Below, one piece after another: positions 24,938-32,463 of a stretch of 64,000 nucleotides of DNA. Both the position numbers and the translations under genes were made by a program. Numbering within the stretch: position 1 is the stretch's first letter; each line of letters opens with the position of its first letter. Source of the DNA: Christensenella sp. UBA2853. Its GTDB lineage: Bacteria; Bacillota; Clostridia; Christensenellales; Aristaeellaceae. The stretch spans positions 165,236-229,235 of the forward strand of contig DEFL01000033.1 in assembly GCA_002350845.1 (NCBI GenBank), read 5' to 3'. The notes beneath the pieces are model-generated. The model was not told the DNA's origin and did no database searches. It was given only the letters and a program-made list of their open reading frames with translations.

Positions 24938-25144
24938 TTACAGATTGCTCAGTGCGAGAACGATTCCAGCCCCGGCAAACGCGATGCCCAGTACACGCAG
25001 AACAACCGTATAGCTTCTGGCAGGTCCGCTCCCGCCCTCTGTTTTCCATTTTTCCGCAGCTTTCCACCATGCATTGGGAGAAATCAGCAGCATGGCCAGC
25101 CCCATGGCACACAGGATCATGCCGGCAATTACTTCCTGTTTCAT
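24938..25144 (-). CDS. Small two-helix membrane protein (possibly DUF6199-like)
   Basis: This 68-residue protein has a hydrophobic segment at about 5-22, a polar middle (WWKAAEKWKTEGGSGPA) and a second hydrophobic segment at about 48-66. The pattern S-P-x-x-W-W-x-x-x-x-x-W resembles DUF6199 proteins, from memory only. The start follows AAGGAGTG. It lies just downstream of the XRE-desulfoferrodoxin gene and is probably cotranscribed. Confidence 0.6.
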   Translation of the reverse strand: MKQEVIAGMILCAMGLAMLLISPNAWWKAAEKWKTEGGSGPARSYTVVLRVLGIAFAGAGIVLALSNL

Positions 25145-25149
25145 TTCGT

Positions 25150-25776
25150 TCACTCCTTTCCCGCCGTCATCGGCGGGAGCTTGCCCGTACGGGACGGCAT
25201 CATTCGGAAAAGCCCGTGCCGATTGCAACAGGCATACAGGCTGCTGACACGGCTGCGCTTGAACCGCGCTTCCGCGCTGCCTTCAGGGTAAAGCTTCACG
25301 ATTTGCAGCCCCTGATCCGACATGGCCGCAAAGAACGAAATAGAATGCGTTTTGGTCATGGGATGGTTCATGGAAACATAAATTTCATCCTCAATGAATT
25401 CCGTCTGAATCTGATGGTTTTCATCTGCAGGCTCGTGCGTCAGCGGCGGCAGCACGATGCCGCAGCAGCTGATCACCGCTTCCCCTGTCGCAAAGATCAC
25501 ATTGCCGCAGGCGGGGCAGACATAAAAGACACTTTTGAGCATGTTGAACGTGCGGTTTCGATTCCGGATATCCGCCCCGGACAGCAGCTCGATCACGGAA
25601 ACATCCAATGCTTTCGCCAGCGGTTCCAGCAGGCTGATATCAGGAAAGCCCTTTCCCGTTTCCCACTTGCTCACCGCCTTCGAGCTTACATGGATGCGCT
25701 CCGCCAGTTCCTCCTGCGTCAGTCTTTTGGTCTCCCGCAGGCTTCGGATCGCAGCACCGGTTACATAGTTATCCAT
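25150..25776 (-). CDS. XRE helix-turn-helix fused to desulfoferrodoxin (superoxide reductase) domain
   Basis: Residues 8-62 are a Cro/C1-type HTH (RLTQEELAERIHVSSKAVSKWETG). Residues 84-208 match a whole desulfoferrodoxin. The desulforedoxin-type centre has C87, C90 and C104-C105 (CxxC...CC). The ligands of the superoxide-reducing iron centre are also present: H121, H138 (NHPM), H144, and C184/H187 in the C-N-x-H-G signature. The protein could be a DNA-bound redox sensor that uses iron and superoxide as signal, or a superoxide reductase with a targeting domain. The ATG at 25776 follows AAGGAGG. An acidic residue usual near centre II is not checked. Confidence 0.85.
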   Translation of the reverse strand: MDNYVTGAAIRSLRETKRLTQEELAERIHVSSKAVSKWETGKGFPDISLLEPLAKALDVSVIELLSGADIRNRNRTFNMLKSVFYVCPACGNVIFATGEAVISCCGIVLPPLTHEPADENHQIQTEFIEDEIYVSMNHPMTKTHSISFFAAMSDQGLQIVKLYPEGSAEARFKRSRVSSLYACCNRHGLFRMMPSRTGKLPPMTAGKE

Positions 25777-25896
25777 AGCTTTCGCCTCCTTACGGGGCAA
25801 GTCTACTCTGCGGATTCAGGGGAGACAACCTACGAAGCGTAGAGCGTGAATGAAAAGGGATGGCAATGGTTCAATCCTTTCCACTTCCCTGCCTGT

Positions 25897-26331
25897 TCAG
25901 CACCGCTTCCTCAGCTGTTCACACAGTGCTCCGGCATCGCCATGGACACCATCGTACCTGTAATCATAGTGATCGCCATCAAACATACCATGTTTGCTTT
26001 CAAGCATCCGTTCAACCGGTGCAGGCAAAGACCCGTGCATCCTTGCTCTGAATCGCGCCTTGATCGTATCCAGATCTGCGCTGACCAGGATGCGGACCGC
26101 ACCTTCCGGCAGCAGTTCAGTCTGATCCGGTTCAGAAATCACATAGATGATATTCCTGCCGCTGACGGCACCTGCCAGCTTCTCCCGAAACATCCTCTTT
26201 GCCTCCGCTTCAGACCTGGCCATCCTGAGGTAGTCCCTGCCGGAAATGATTTCCGCCCCGAGCGCATCCCTTATGCTCGCTGCCAGCGTGGATTTCCCGC
26301 TGCAGTTCTCTCCGATCATACCAATTACCAT
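25897..26331 (-). CDS. Small P-loop nucleoside/guanylate kinase-like protein
   Basis: This 144-residue protein opens with a Walker A motif (MVIGMIGENCSGKST) and ends with a segment like the guanylate-kinase C-terminus (HYDYRYDGVHGDAG). IIYVISEPDQTELLP and ARFRARM (arginine lid) fit a small-molecule kinase of the dNK/guanylate kinase-like group. The substrate is unknown. The ATG at 26331 follows AAAGGA; the upstream in-frame stretch lies inside the PfkB gene and is ignored. Confidence 0.7.
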   Translation of the reverse strand: MVIGMIGENCSGKSTLAASIRDALGAEIISGRDYLRMARSEAEAKRMFREKLAGAVSGRNIIYVISEPDQTELLPEGAVRILVSADLDTIKARFRARMHGSLPAPVERMLESKHGMFDGDHYDYRYDGVHGDAGALCEQLRKRC

Positions 26332-26345
26332 TTCAGGAATCCTTT

Positions 26346-27248
26346 CTATACGTTGATCAGCGCCTGCACTTCTTTCAGCTTCGGCGGGTACAGCGGCAGC
26401 GGAAAGCGGGATATCGCCACCGCAGAGCACGCGCTGGCGAATCGCACCAGTTCCTCATCTGTCATTCCGTGCAGCAAGCCATATACACATCCGGCCTTGA
26501 AAGTATCGCCCGCACCAAGGGTGCTTTTCACTTCCACGGAAAAGGGCTTCATCCGATGGATGGCTTCGCCCTTTCTCCCGTACAGCATATCGCCGCCGCC
26601 CTGGGTGAGGATGGTCAGGCCGTCCGCTGTTTCCATCAGGCGTTCCATGATATTTTCCGGGTTCATGCCTTCGTAATGCTGTCCTGTGCATTCCCTGGAT
26701 ACCACGTTGACGGCCGCATGCTGATGCAAAGGAGCATCATGGGGACTGTCGATGGTCACATAGGGAATGCCATGCCTGCGGCAGATCTCCATGGCCAGCA
26801 GTGATTCGTTTCCGAAAAAGGGATCAATGGCCGCTGCTTTGCAGCCCGCGATATCCTTTTCCTGCGGGATGCTCCACCATCGTCTGCCGGTAGAAAACAA
26901 AGTCTGGAACCTGCCCATGGGAGAGCGTACCAGACCCGCGATGACCACGTAATCCATCACGCCGGGATCGTCCTCCCAGATGTGCAGCGGAGATAAATCC
27001 ACTTGTTTATCCCTGTAAAATACCTGCAGCATCGGCGCAACTTCCGTGCCGAGCCATGTGCCGTCCATGCGAACCGATACGCCCAGGGAGTCCAGAACGG
27101 TGGCCGCTGTGCCCGTTTCTCCGCCCGGAAGGAAGTATTGCGCCCCAATCTCCGCGTATGCATCCGGCTGCAAAAATCCATCCTTCAGCAGAAAAGAATG
27201 CGTGCCCAGAACCTGGCCGAAAAGATAGACATCCGGTATTGTATTCAT
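26346..27248 (-). CDS. PfkB-family carbohydrate kinase
   Basis: This 300-residue ribokinase-fold enzyme has the PfkB signature STLGAGDTFKAGCVYGLL, with catalytic aspartate in GAGD, and the substrate-side PGGETGTAATVLDSLG near the start. It phosphorylates a sugar or nucleoside. The N-terminus (VYLFGQVLGTHSFLLKDGF) is shorter and divergent compared with typical PfkB proteins. The start follows AAGGAGG. It overlaps nothing and is followed 14 bases later by the small P-loop kinase. Confidence 0.85.
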   Translation of the reverse strand: MNTIPDVYLFGQVLGTHSFLLKDGFLQPDAYAEIGAQYFLPGGETGTAATVLDSLGVSVRMDGTWLGTEVAPMLQVFYRDKQVDLSPLHIWEDDPGVMDYVVIAGLVRSPMGRFQTLFSTGRRWWSIPQEKDIAGCKAAAIDPFFGNESLLAMEICRRHGIPYVTIDSPHDAPLHQHAAVNVVSRECTGQHYEGMNPENIMERLMETADGLTILTQGGGDMLYGRKGEAIHRMKPFSVEVKSTLGAGDTFKAGCVYGLLHGMTDEELVRFASACSAVAISRFPLPLYPPKLKEVQALINV

Positions 27249-27302
27249 CCAAAGCCTCCTTCTGCCAAATGCATGATTGTCAGCCTGCATTCCGCTGCCC
27301 AC

Positions 27303-27671
27303 TCAGGTTGATGCCTGATCAGGAGCGTCGTAAAAATGCCCTTTAGGGAAATTCTCATTTCCCAGGGGCCGGGCAGTCAGCCGGAAAATCACACAGCCAT
27401 CCGGACACACGATCGTTTTTGTATATTTACCCTCACCGCCCAGATTTTCGAGGTCTCCTCCGCTTCGCACAGACTCCATCAGGGGATAAAGCATCATCAT
27501 CGTCTTTGAACAGATTCCATACCCATCCTGGTTGACCGGGCACCCGTAAGTGCAGATATAGCGATCCCCTATCTCTTCTCCGTTCCGGCAATACCGTTCT
27601 GTATGATCACCATGCAGGAAGCCTGTCACTTCCACACAGAACTCATATTCTTCGTCATACCATTTTTTCAT
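27303..27671 (-). CDS. TIGR04076 family protein
   Basis: This 122-residue protein has the TIGR04076 pattern: an opening KKWYDEEYEF, a central run of cysteines (RYCRNGEE, YICTYGCPVN, GICSKTMMM) and a late IVCPDGCVIFRL. The family is of unknown function in anaerobes; the conserved cysteines suggest metal binding. The start follows GGGAGG and overlaps the DUF1697 stop (ATGA). Confidence 0.8.
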   Translation of the reverse strand: MKKWYDEEYEFCVEVTGFLHGDHTERYCRNGEEIGDRYICTYGCPVNQDGYGICSKTMMMLYPLMESVRSGGDLENLGGEGKYTKTIVCPDGCVIFRLTARPLGNENFPKGHFYDAPDQAST

Positions 27672-28237
27672 AGCGAGCCTCCCTGCCTGCATATCTTCCT
27701 GATTGTGTTTCCTGTTCTGATCGTCAGTTTTTCCGCAATTCCCTTTGATGCTGTTTTCTTCCACCAGCTGCATTTCTGGTAGCACGCAAGATCGTAACTC
27801 CAGAAAATGACATCCTCGAATATTTCTGTCTGTTCCATTCCTTCGGAGGGTTCACCGATCAGCCTGCAGATAGTCTGCGGGGATTCTTCAGTCAGGATAA
27901 AAATGAGATTATGATATCTGCTTTTGTCCTCCGTATCCCACCATGCAGGCGCGTGATCCAGAATGCTTTTGAGATGCCCGATCTCCACAACATGTACAGG
28001 AATCACATACCCAAAGGATGCCCGTATCTGATCTGTAATCTGACGACTCATCTCATTCCTGTCATCTTCTGTGGCTGAAAAAAGGGCATTGCCGCTGTTC
28101 AGGATCGTTTCCACATCTGTAAAGCCCAGTTCACAGAACACCTGCCGCAGATCGCTCATGGGCATCTTGTTTTTCCCGCTCTGATTGACGCCTCTCAGAA
28201 GCGCGGCGTACCGCTTTCCATGTGCCTGTTGATGCAT
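27668..28237 (-). CDS. DUF1697 family protein
   Basis: This 189-residue cytoplasmic protein has the DUF1697 signature (YAALLRGVNQSGKNKMPMSDLR, then LGFTDVETILNSGNALF). The C-terminal KTASKGIAEKLTIRTGNT matches the family's end, so it appears complete. Function unknown. GGAGGTATCCCG precedes the ATG. Confidence 0.87.
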   Translation of the reverse strand: MHQQAHGKRYAALLRGVNQSGKNKMPMSDLRQVFCELGFTDVETILNSGNALFSATEDDRNEMSRQITDQIRASFGYVIPVHVVEIGHLKSILDHAPAWWDTEDKSRYHNLIFILTEESPQTICRLIGEPSEGMEQTEIFEDVIFWSYDLACYQKCSWWKKTASKGIAEKLTIRTGNTIRKICRQGGSL

Positions 28238-28252
28238 CGGGATACCTCCGCG

Positions 28253-29308
28253 TCAGCTCTCTTCCAGAATCTGTAATCCTTCATGCCAGTCCTGCCCAAG
28301 GATCTCCTGCGTCTTTGCAAAATCATATTTTTCATGAAGCCGGTCATGCATTTTCAAAAACTCTTTTTTCCCATGCTTTCGGATATACATCGCCTGGGCT
28401 CTGGCAGCGTTCGCTCCGTCATTGGGGGGAGTATAAAAACCCTTTCCGCAGTTTTCCAGCTGGTCACATGCATAGCAGCCGTCGATTCCTTTTTTCTGAC
28501 AGCAGACCGCGTTGGGGCATTTTCCGTCCGGCGAAACCGTGGCGAAAGAGCAGGTATTGTATGCTGTCCGGCATGATCCGCACCATTCGCTCAGAAAGCA
28601 GTGATTGCAGGAAAAACCGCAATAGGCGATGGGATCCACACCCTTTCGCGCCAGCTTGCACAGCCTGTTCTTGATGCGCTGCATCGCTTCAATATGCATG
28701 ATCCAGTGCCTGCTGAACGGCATGCGAATGAGCCCCTGCACATCCTTGCTGCACCAGTACCCGATCAGCCAGACAGCACTTTCAGCCTCGCTGACGCAGC
28801 CTGTGCGCAGCAGTTTTTCGCGCATTTCCTCTCCGAACCGCTGTTTCAGGTCGGAATACTCCAGGCCCATCAGAATCCGATCCGTGGACTGCATCACTTC
28901 CTGAGCATACCGATACAGTACCTGGATGTTCAGCTGTTTGGAAAACGCTGCGATTTCATCCCCGACAAGCTCGTTCCCTGTCGTGACGATCGGAGAATGA
29001 AGGGCTGTCTGAAAGTCCTCTCTGAACAGCACCTGCTGATCCTCTGCAATCATCTCATGGGCCACAATATCCTCGATGCGGAAAATATGCCAGATGGAAT
29101 AGGCCAGCGTCTTGCTGTGGTACCCTTCTGCCCCGGCGAAGGGCATCCGGTAAAATGCTTCCTCCGGATAAGTGCTCACGATTTGCGTGACCTGTTCAAA
29201 CAGGCTTTTTCTCAAAGTCAGCAACATTTCAATGCCGTCTCTGAATGTGGCATTCTTTGCAATCAGCGCCTGCATCTCTTTATTCATTTCAGACCAGTTC
29301 TTATCCAT
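28253..29308 (-). CDS. DinB-like helical domain fused to DUF3795 cysteine-rich domain
   Basis: Residues about 1-225 form a helical region with DinB/DfsB-like segments (HIFRIEDIVAHEMI; WLIGYWCSKDVQGLIRMPFSRHW), where histidines could bind a metal. Residues about 240-340 are a DUF3795 module with many cysteines (AYCGFSCNHCF, CGSCRTAYNTC, CPNAVCCQKKGIDGCYACD). DinB relatives include bacillithiol/mycothiol S-transferases, so a thiol or metal-linked role is possible but unproven. The start at 29308 follows GGGAGGTG. Confidence 0.78.
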   Translation of the reverse strand: MDKNWSEMNKEMQALIAKNATFRDGIEMLLTLRKSLFEQVTQIVSTYPEEAFYRMPFAGAEGYHSKTLAYSIWHIFRIEDIVAHEMIAEDQQVLFREDFQTALHSPIVTTGNELVGDEIAAFSKQLNIQVLYRYAQEVMQSTDRILMGLEYSDLKQRFGEEMREKLLRTGCVSEAESAVWLIGYWCSKDVQGLIRMPFSRHWIMHIEAMQRIKNRLCKLARKGVDPIAYCGFSCNHCFLSEWCGSCRTAYNTCSFATVSPDGKCPNAVCCQKKGIDGCYACDQLENCGKGFYTPPNDGANAARAQAMYIRKHGKKEFLKMHDRLHEKYDFAKTQEILGQDWHEGLQILEES

Positions 29309-29360
29309 GATACACCTCCCGCATGCCCATGCTGTTTTCTCATCATATGCCACTGCAGCA

Positions 29361-30737
29361 TCAGTCTGCCTGCACCGTCAGGTTTTTCACCCACTTCTCC
29401 TTTTTCAGCCAGAGATGGGCAATGACGATCTTCACAAAATCTGTAAGCTTCAATACGCCGTACATCAGCACCGGCCCCCAGTTCGTCAGCCGTGCCAGAA
29501 GCAAGATGCCGGGAATGACCACAAGCAGTGTCACGAAGCCGTCTACCACCGCCCCCATGACCGTATCGCCTCCTGCCCGGGCCACTGAAAACTGCACGTT
29601 GCTGTAAACCCACAGCGGCATATACAATGACACCAGCAGCACCAGATCCCGGCAGATCCCCTGCGCCACCTGGGAAAGGTGGCCGAACACCAGCGGCGTA
29701 AGCAGAGTCACCAGTGCACCCATCAATGTCATAAAACATCCGAACACCAGGGCCGCAGACAGCATCCAGATCTTCTGCTTCCGCGCTTCGTCCAGCTGTC
29801 CTTTGCCCAGCGTCTTTCCGATGATCACGGAAGTTGCCGTGTTGATGCCGCCAAAAGATACGAACAGCAGGTTCACGATCGCCCAGCCTGCTGACATGCC
29901 AGAAACCACGTCCGCGCCGCCCCGGCCGTTATAGACGGCTGTGGTGACGGTTTCTGAGGCAACCCAGAGCACCTCGGAGAACAGCATCAGCCAGCCGCGC
30001 CGAAGAATATTGCCAAACAGCTTCCAGTCCGTGGGCAGCTTCTCCCCTCGCTTTCCCAGGAACGGCTGCGGATTTCGCCGGACATAGAAAATGTAAAGCC
30101 CCATTTCCACAAATCGGGCAATCAGGGTGGCGTAAGCTGCGCCGCGAACTTCCAGCCTTGGCGCGCCGAGATTGCCGTAGATGAGCACCCAGTTCAGCCC
30201 GGTATTCACCAGCGTGCCGATCACGGAGATCACAAGCGGAGCCCGTACCTGTCCGATTTCCCGCATGGATGTCGCCAGCACGACAGAGATGCAGAAGGGT
30301 ACGCCCATAAAGCCCATAAGGCGCATGTATTCCTCGCCCGCATCCAGGATGGCTTCCGCCTCAGCGTTTCCAATCACCATCAGGTTGAGGATCTGGCGGG
30401 GAAACACAAAGCAAACCAGCAGATAGACAGCAATAAAGGCTCCGATCAGATAAAACTTGAAGCGAAGGGCCTGCCGCATGCCGTCCCTGTTCTTTGCTCC
30501 GGAAAACTGCGTCATGTAGATGCCGCCCGCCGCGCAGATGGCGTTGGACAGCACAATGAACACAAACAGGATCTGGCCCGCTATGCTCACGCCGGACATC
30601 TTCACGTCCCCCAGCCCTGCCACCATGAAGTTATCCACCAGAGAGACCAGGGACTGGATCAGCGACTGCAGCATCACGGGAATGCCGATCATCAACGCCT
30701 GTCTGTAAAAGGACAGGCTGCCGAAATATCTCTTCAC
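29361..30737 (-). CDS. MATE family efflux transporter
   Basis: This 458-residue protein has about 12 membrane helices in two repeats, the first opening LMIGIPVMLQSLIQSLVSLVDNFMVAGLG, typical of MATE multidrug/cation antiporters. The GTG at 30737 is chosen because AGAGGTGA precedes it; the upstream ATGs at 30773 and 30776 lack any ribosome binding site. It lies 74 bases downstream of the TetR gene in the same direction, so the TetR repressor likely controls it. Drug specificity cannot be read from sequence. Confidence 0.9.
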   Translation of the reverse strand: MKRYFGSLSFYRQALMIGIPVMLQSLIQSLVSLVDNFMVAGLGDVKMSGVSIAGQILFVFIVLSNAICAAGGIYMTQFSGAKNRDGMRQALRFKFYLIGAFIAVYLLVCFVFPRQILNLMVIGNAEAEAILDAGEEYMRLMGFMGVPFCISVVLATSMREIGQVRAPLVISVIGTLVNTGLNWVLIYGNLGAPRLEVRGAAYATLIARFVEMGLYIFYVRRNPQPFLGKRGEKLPTDWKLFGNILRRGWLMLFSEVLWVASETVTTAVYNGRGGADVVSGMSAGWAIVNLLFVSFGGINTATSVIIGKTLGKGQLDEARKQKIWMLSAALVFGCFMTLMGALVTLLTPLVFGHLSQVAQGICRDLVLLVSLYMPLWVYSNVQFSVARAGGDTVMGAVVDGFVTLLVVIPGILLLARLTNWGPVLMYGVLKLTDFVKIVIAHLWLKKEKWVKNLTVQAD

Positions 30738-30811
30738 AAAATCACCTCTTCCTGAGAAGGGTACTTTTTCCATCATATCGTCAAAACGAACTCGTCCTCA
30801 TTCTCCACAGT

Positions 30812-31432
30812 TCATGGATGTTGTTTTTGAGTCGTTGAAATATCCCGCGCATAGATTCTGATGAAATGCCGGCTGAAGGCCTCTATCCGGGCTATCGCTT
30901 CTTCTGTCTTCTCCGGATCCCTGTCGCACAGGTGAATGAGCGCAGAAATCGGCGAGGTATAGGCGAAGGCCAGCATCTCCGGATCGTCCTGCCGCAGCAG
31001 GCCCTTGTCCATCATGCCGGAAAAGATGTGCGTGAACATCTCTGTCAGCCCGGTCAGGAAATGCTTTGTCGCCAGATCCCGTGCGCGCTCATCCCGGTAC
31101 TGTTCCAGGGTGAGCACTTTCCTCGTCTTCACGATCTGCTCGTCGTGGATCGTAAGATTCACCATCTGCATGGTCATGGAAATGAAATCTTCCAGGGAAT
31201 CTGGTACAGGGGGCAGATGTTCGGCAGAACCGAAGCGTTCCCCGTAATAGGCAATCATCCGGTCCAACAGGGCATTCCAGATGGCTTCCTTGCTCTCATA
31301 GTGCTTATAGATGCCGGACTTGACCAAACCCAGGGACGCGGACAGCTCTCGGATATTCGTTCCCTCGTACCCCTTTTGCGAAAACATCTCAAGTGCCGCC
31401 ATCAGGATTCTTTCCTTCGTATCTTTCGCCAT
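30812..31432 (-). CDS. TetR family transcriptional repressor
   Basis: This 206-residue protein has an N-terminal TetR HTH (KERILMAALEMFSQKGYEGTNIRELSASLG, then YKHYESKEAIW) and a helical ligand-binding domain. The ATG at 31432 follows GGAGG; 27 more in-frame codons upstream would read through the palindromic promoter and are not coding. It precedes the MATE gene in one transcript and probably represses both. Confidence 0.92.
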   Translation of the reverse strand: MAKDTKERILMAALEMFSQKGYEGTNIRELSASLGLVKSGIYKHYESKEAIWNALLDRMIAYYGERFGSAEHLPPVPDSLEDFISMTMQMVNLTIHDEQIVKTRKVLTLEQYRDERARDLATKHFLTGLTEMFTHIFSGMMDKGLLRQDDPEMLAFAYTSPISALIHLCDRDPEKTEEAIARIEAFSRHFIRIYARDISTTQKQHP

Positions 31433-31448
31433 ATGAACCTCCGTATTA

Positions 31449-31501
31449 TGACAAGTGACCTTTCGCTCACCAATTGTAGTGAACGAAAGGTCACTTGTCA
31501 A
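31449..31501 (-). promoter_or_regulatory. Consensus promoter embedded in a long palindromic TetR operator
   Basis: TGACAAGTGACCTTTCG (31449-31465) and its perfect complement (31484-31500) flank an inner TCAC/GTGA pair, giving 22-base arms with one mismatch. On the minus strand TTGACA (31501-31496), 17 bases, then TACAAT (31478-31473) is a near-perfect sigma-A promoter lying wholly within it. Binding of the downstream TetR protein would block RNA polymerase; autoregulation is inferred. Confidence 0.85.
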
Positions 31502-31721
31502 GACAGGTTTCATATTTCCTTTTTTATGGCGGCATGCAATACAAAGTGGACACCTTTTGCAGATAACGTGGGAGGGCTTCGCCTCCCATTCTCTCCTCTC
31601 CCGGTGTGCTCCAATGAAAGCTTTCTATCGAAAAGCTTCTCTCTGGATCTCCCAACTTCCTGAAGCCAGCCCTTGGCCAATCACACCGCTGTGCCCATTG
31701 ATTGTTGTCATGCCCTCTCTC
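31502..31721. other. Intergenic stretch without a supported gene
   Basis: About 220 bases between the TetR promoter and the HAD gene. It contains a 7-bp hairpin TGGGAGG/CCTCCCA (31569-31588) and a shorter AAGCTTT-type hairpin near 31618-31637. Neither has a convincing T tract. Either could act as a weak end for the minus-strand cluster upstream. Confidence 0.4.
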
Positions 31722-32447
31722 CTACAGCAGCCCATTTTCCTGCAACGTTTCCCTCAACCGATCATAATGATCGACCTTTACAAAAGGAATACCGCCTGCA
31801 TACACATCATAATCGTTTCCACCCTCAGAGTAATCATCGCCGCAGTATACAATTTCTTGTTCATGCATGTCATTTTCAGCAAGATACCGACGGATAGCGT
31901 TCAGCTTTCCATATTGGCCCGGGACGATATCAAAGGAAGAAGATCCGCCGATCATGACATTGTAATCAGAAAATATTTCCTTTACAAAGGGATACATGCT
32001 CCGGCGCTTGCTGCGATCAGGATCATACGCCAGTTTATCTGCAAGGCTGGCTTTTGTTCCCAGCACAGGGAAAGTCAGCGCGCCAGTGCAATGGAATTCG
32101 AGCGTATCACCGTTAAAGTCAAACAATCCAAATTGCTGTCTGATCTTTTCCGCGCGTCGCAATACTTCCTCGCGGTTCACCTGAACACACTCATCCCACT
32201 GCAGAACCAGCGCCTGCTGATCTTTATTGTATACAGCGAACTGCATGCCATAGCTTCCGATGATATCAATGGGATATTGGTCCATCTGATTCCATATCCG
32301 CTGACAGGTGCCAGCGCCGACCATGATCAGCTTATATCGTTGCCCCAGTTGATCCAGAATATGCCGATTTTGCGGGCCCAGTTTTGTTTTGTGCTGTGTC
32401 AGTGTGCCATCCAGGTCAAATGCAATGATTTTCGTCTGTTTCCGCAT
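31722..32447 (-). CDS. HAD-superfamily sugar phosphatase, Cof/phosphomannomutase-like
   Basis: This 241-residue protein has the HAD nucleophile motif FDLDGTLT (D near 10), a middle cap region, a Lys-containing motif III (GKLNAIRRYL) and motif IV VYCGDDYSEGGNDYDV. The large C2-type cap resembles eukaryotic-type phosphomannomutases and sugar phosphatases. It is the last gene of the 31.7-49.5 kb cluster and probably acts on a sugar phosphate made by the GH94 phosphorylase upstream. Two adjacent ATGs (32450, 32447) follow GAGGAG; the second has better spacing. Confidence 0.83.
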   Translation of the reverse strand: MRKQTKIIAFDLDGTLTQHKTKLGPQNRHILDQLGQRYKLIMVGAGTCQRIWNQMDQYPIDIIGSYGMQFAVYNKDQQALVLQWDECVQVNREEVLRRAEKIRQQFGLFDFNGDTLEFHCTGALTFPVLGTKASLADKLAYDPDRSKRRSMYPFVKEIFSDYNVMIGGSSSFDIVPGQYGKLNAIRRYLAENDMHEQEIVYCGDDYSEGGNDYDVYAGGIPFVKVDHYDRLRETLQENGLL

Positions 32448-32463
32448 CATGGTTCTCCTCGAT

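Noticed and set aside
30735..30776. ATG start at 30773/30776 for the MATE gene
   Set aside because: No ribosome binding site there, while AGAGGTGA precedes the GTG at 30737, giving a normal family length.
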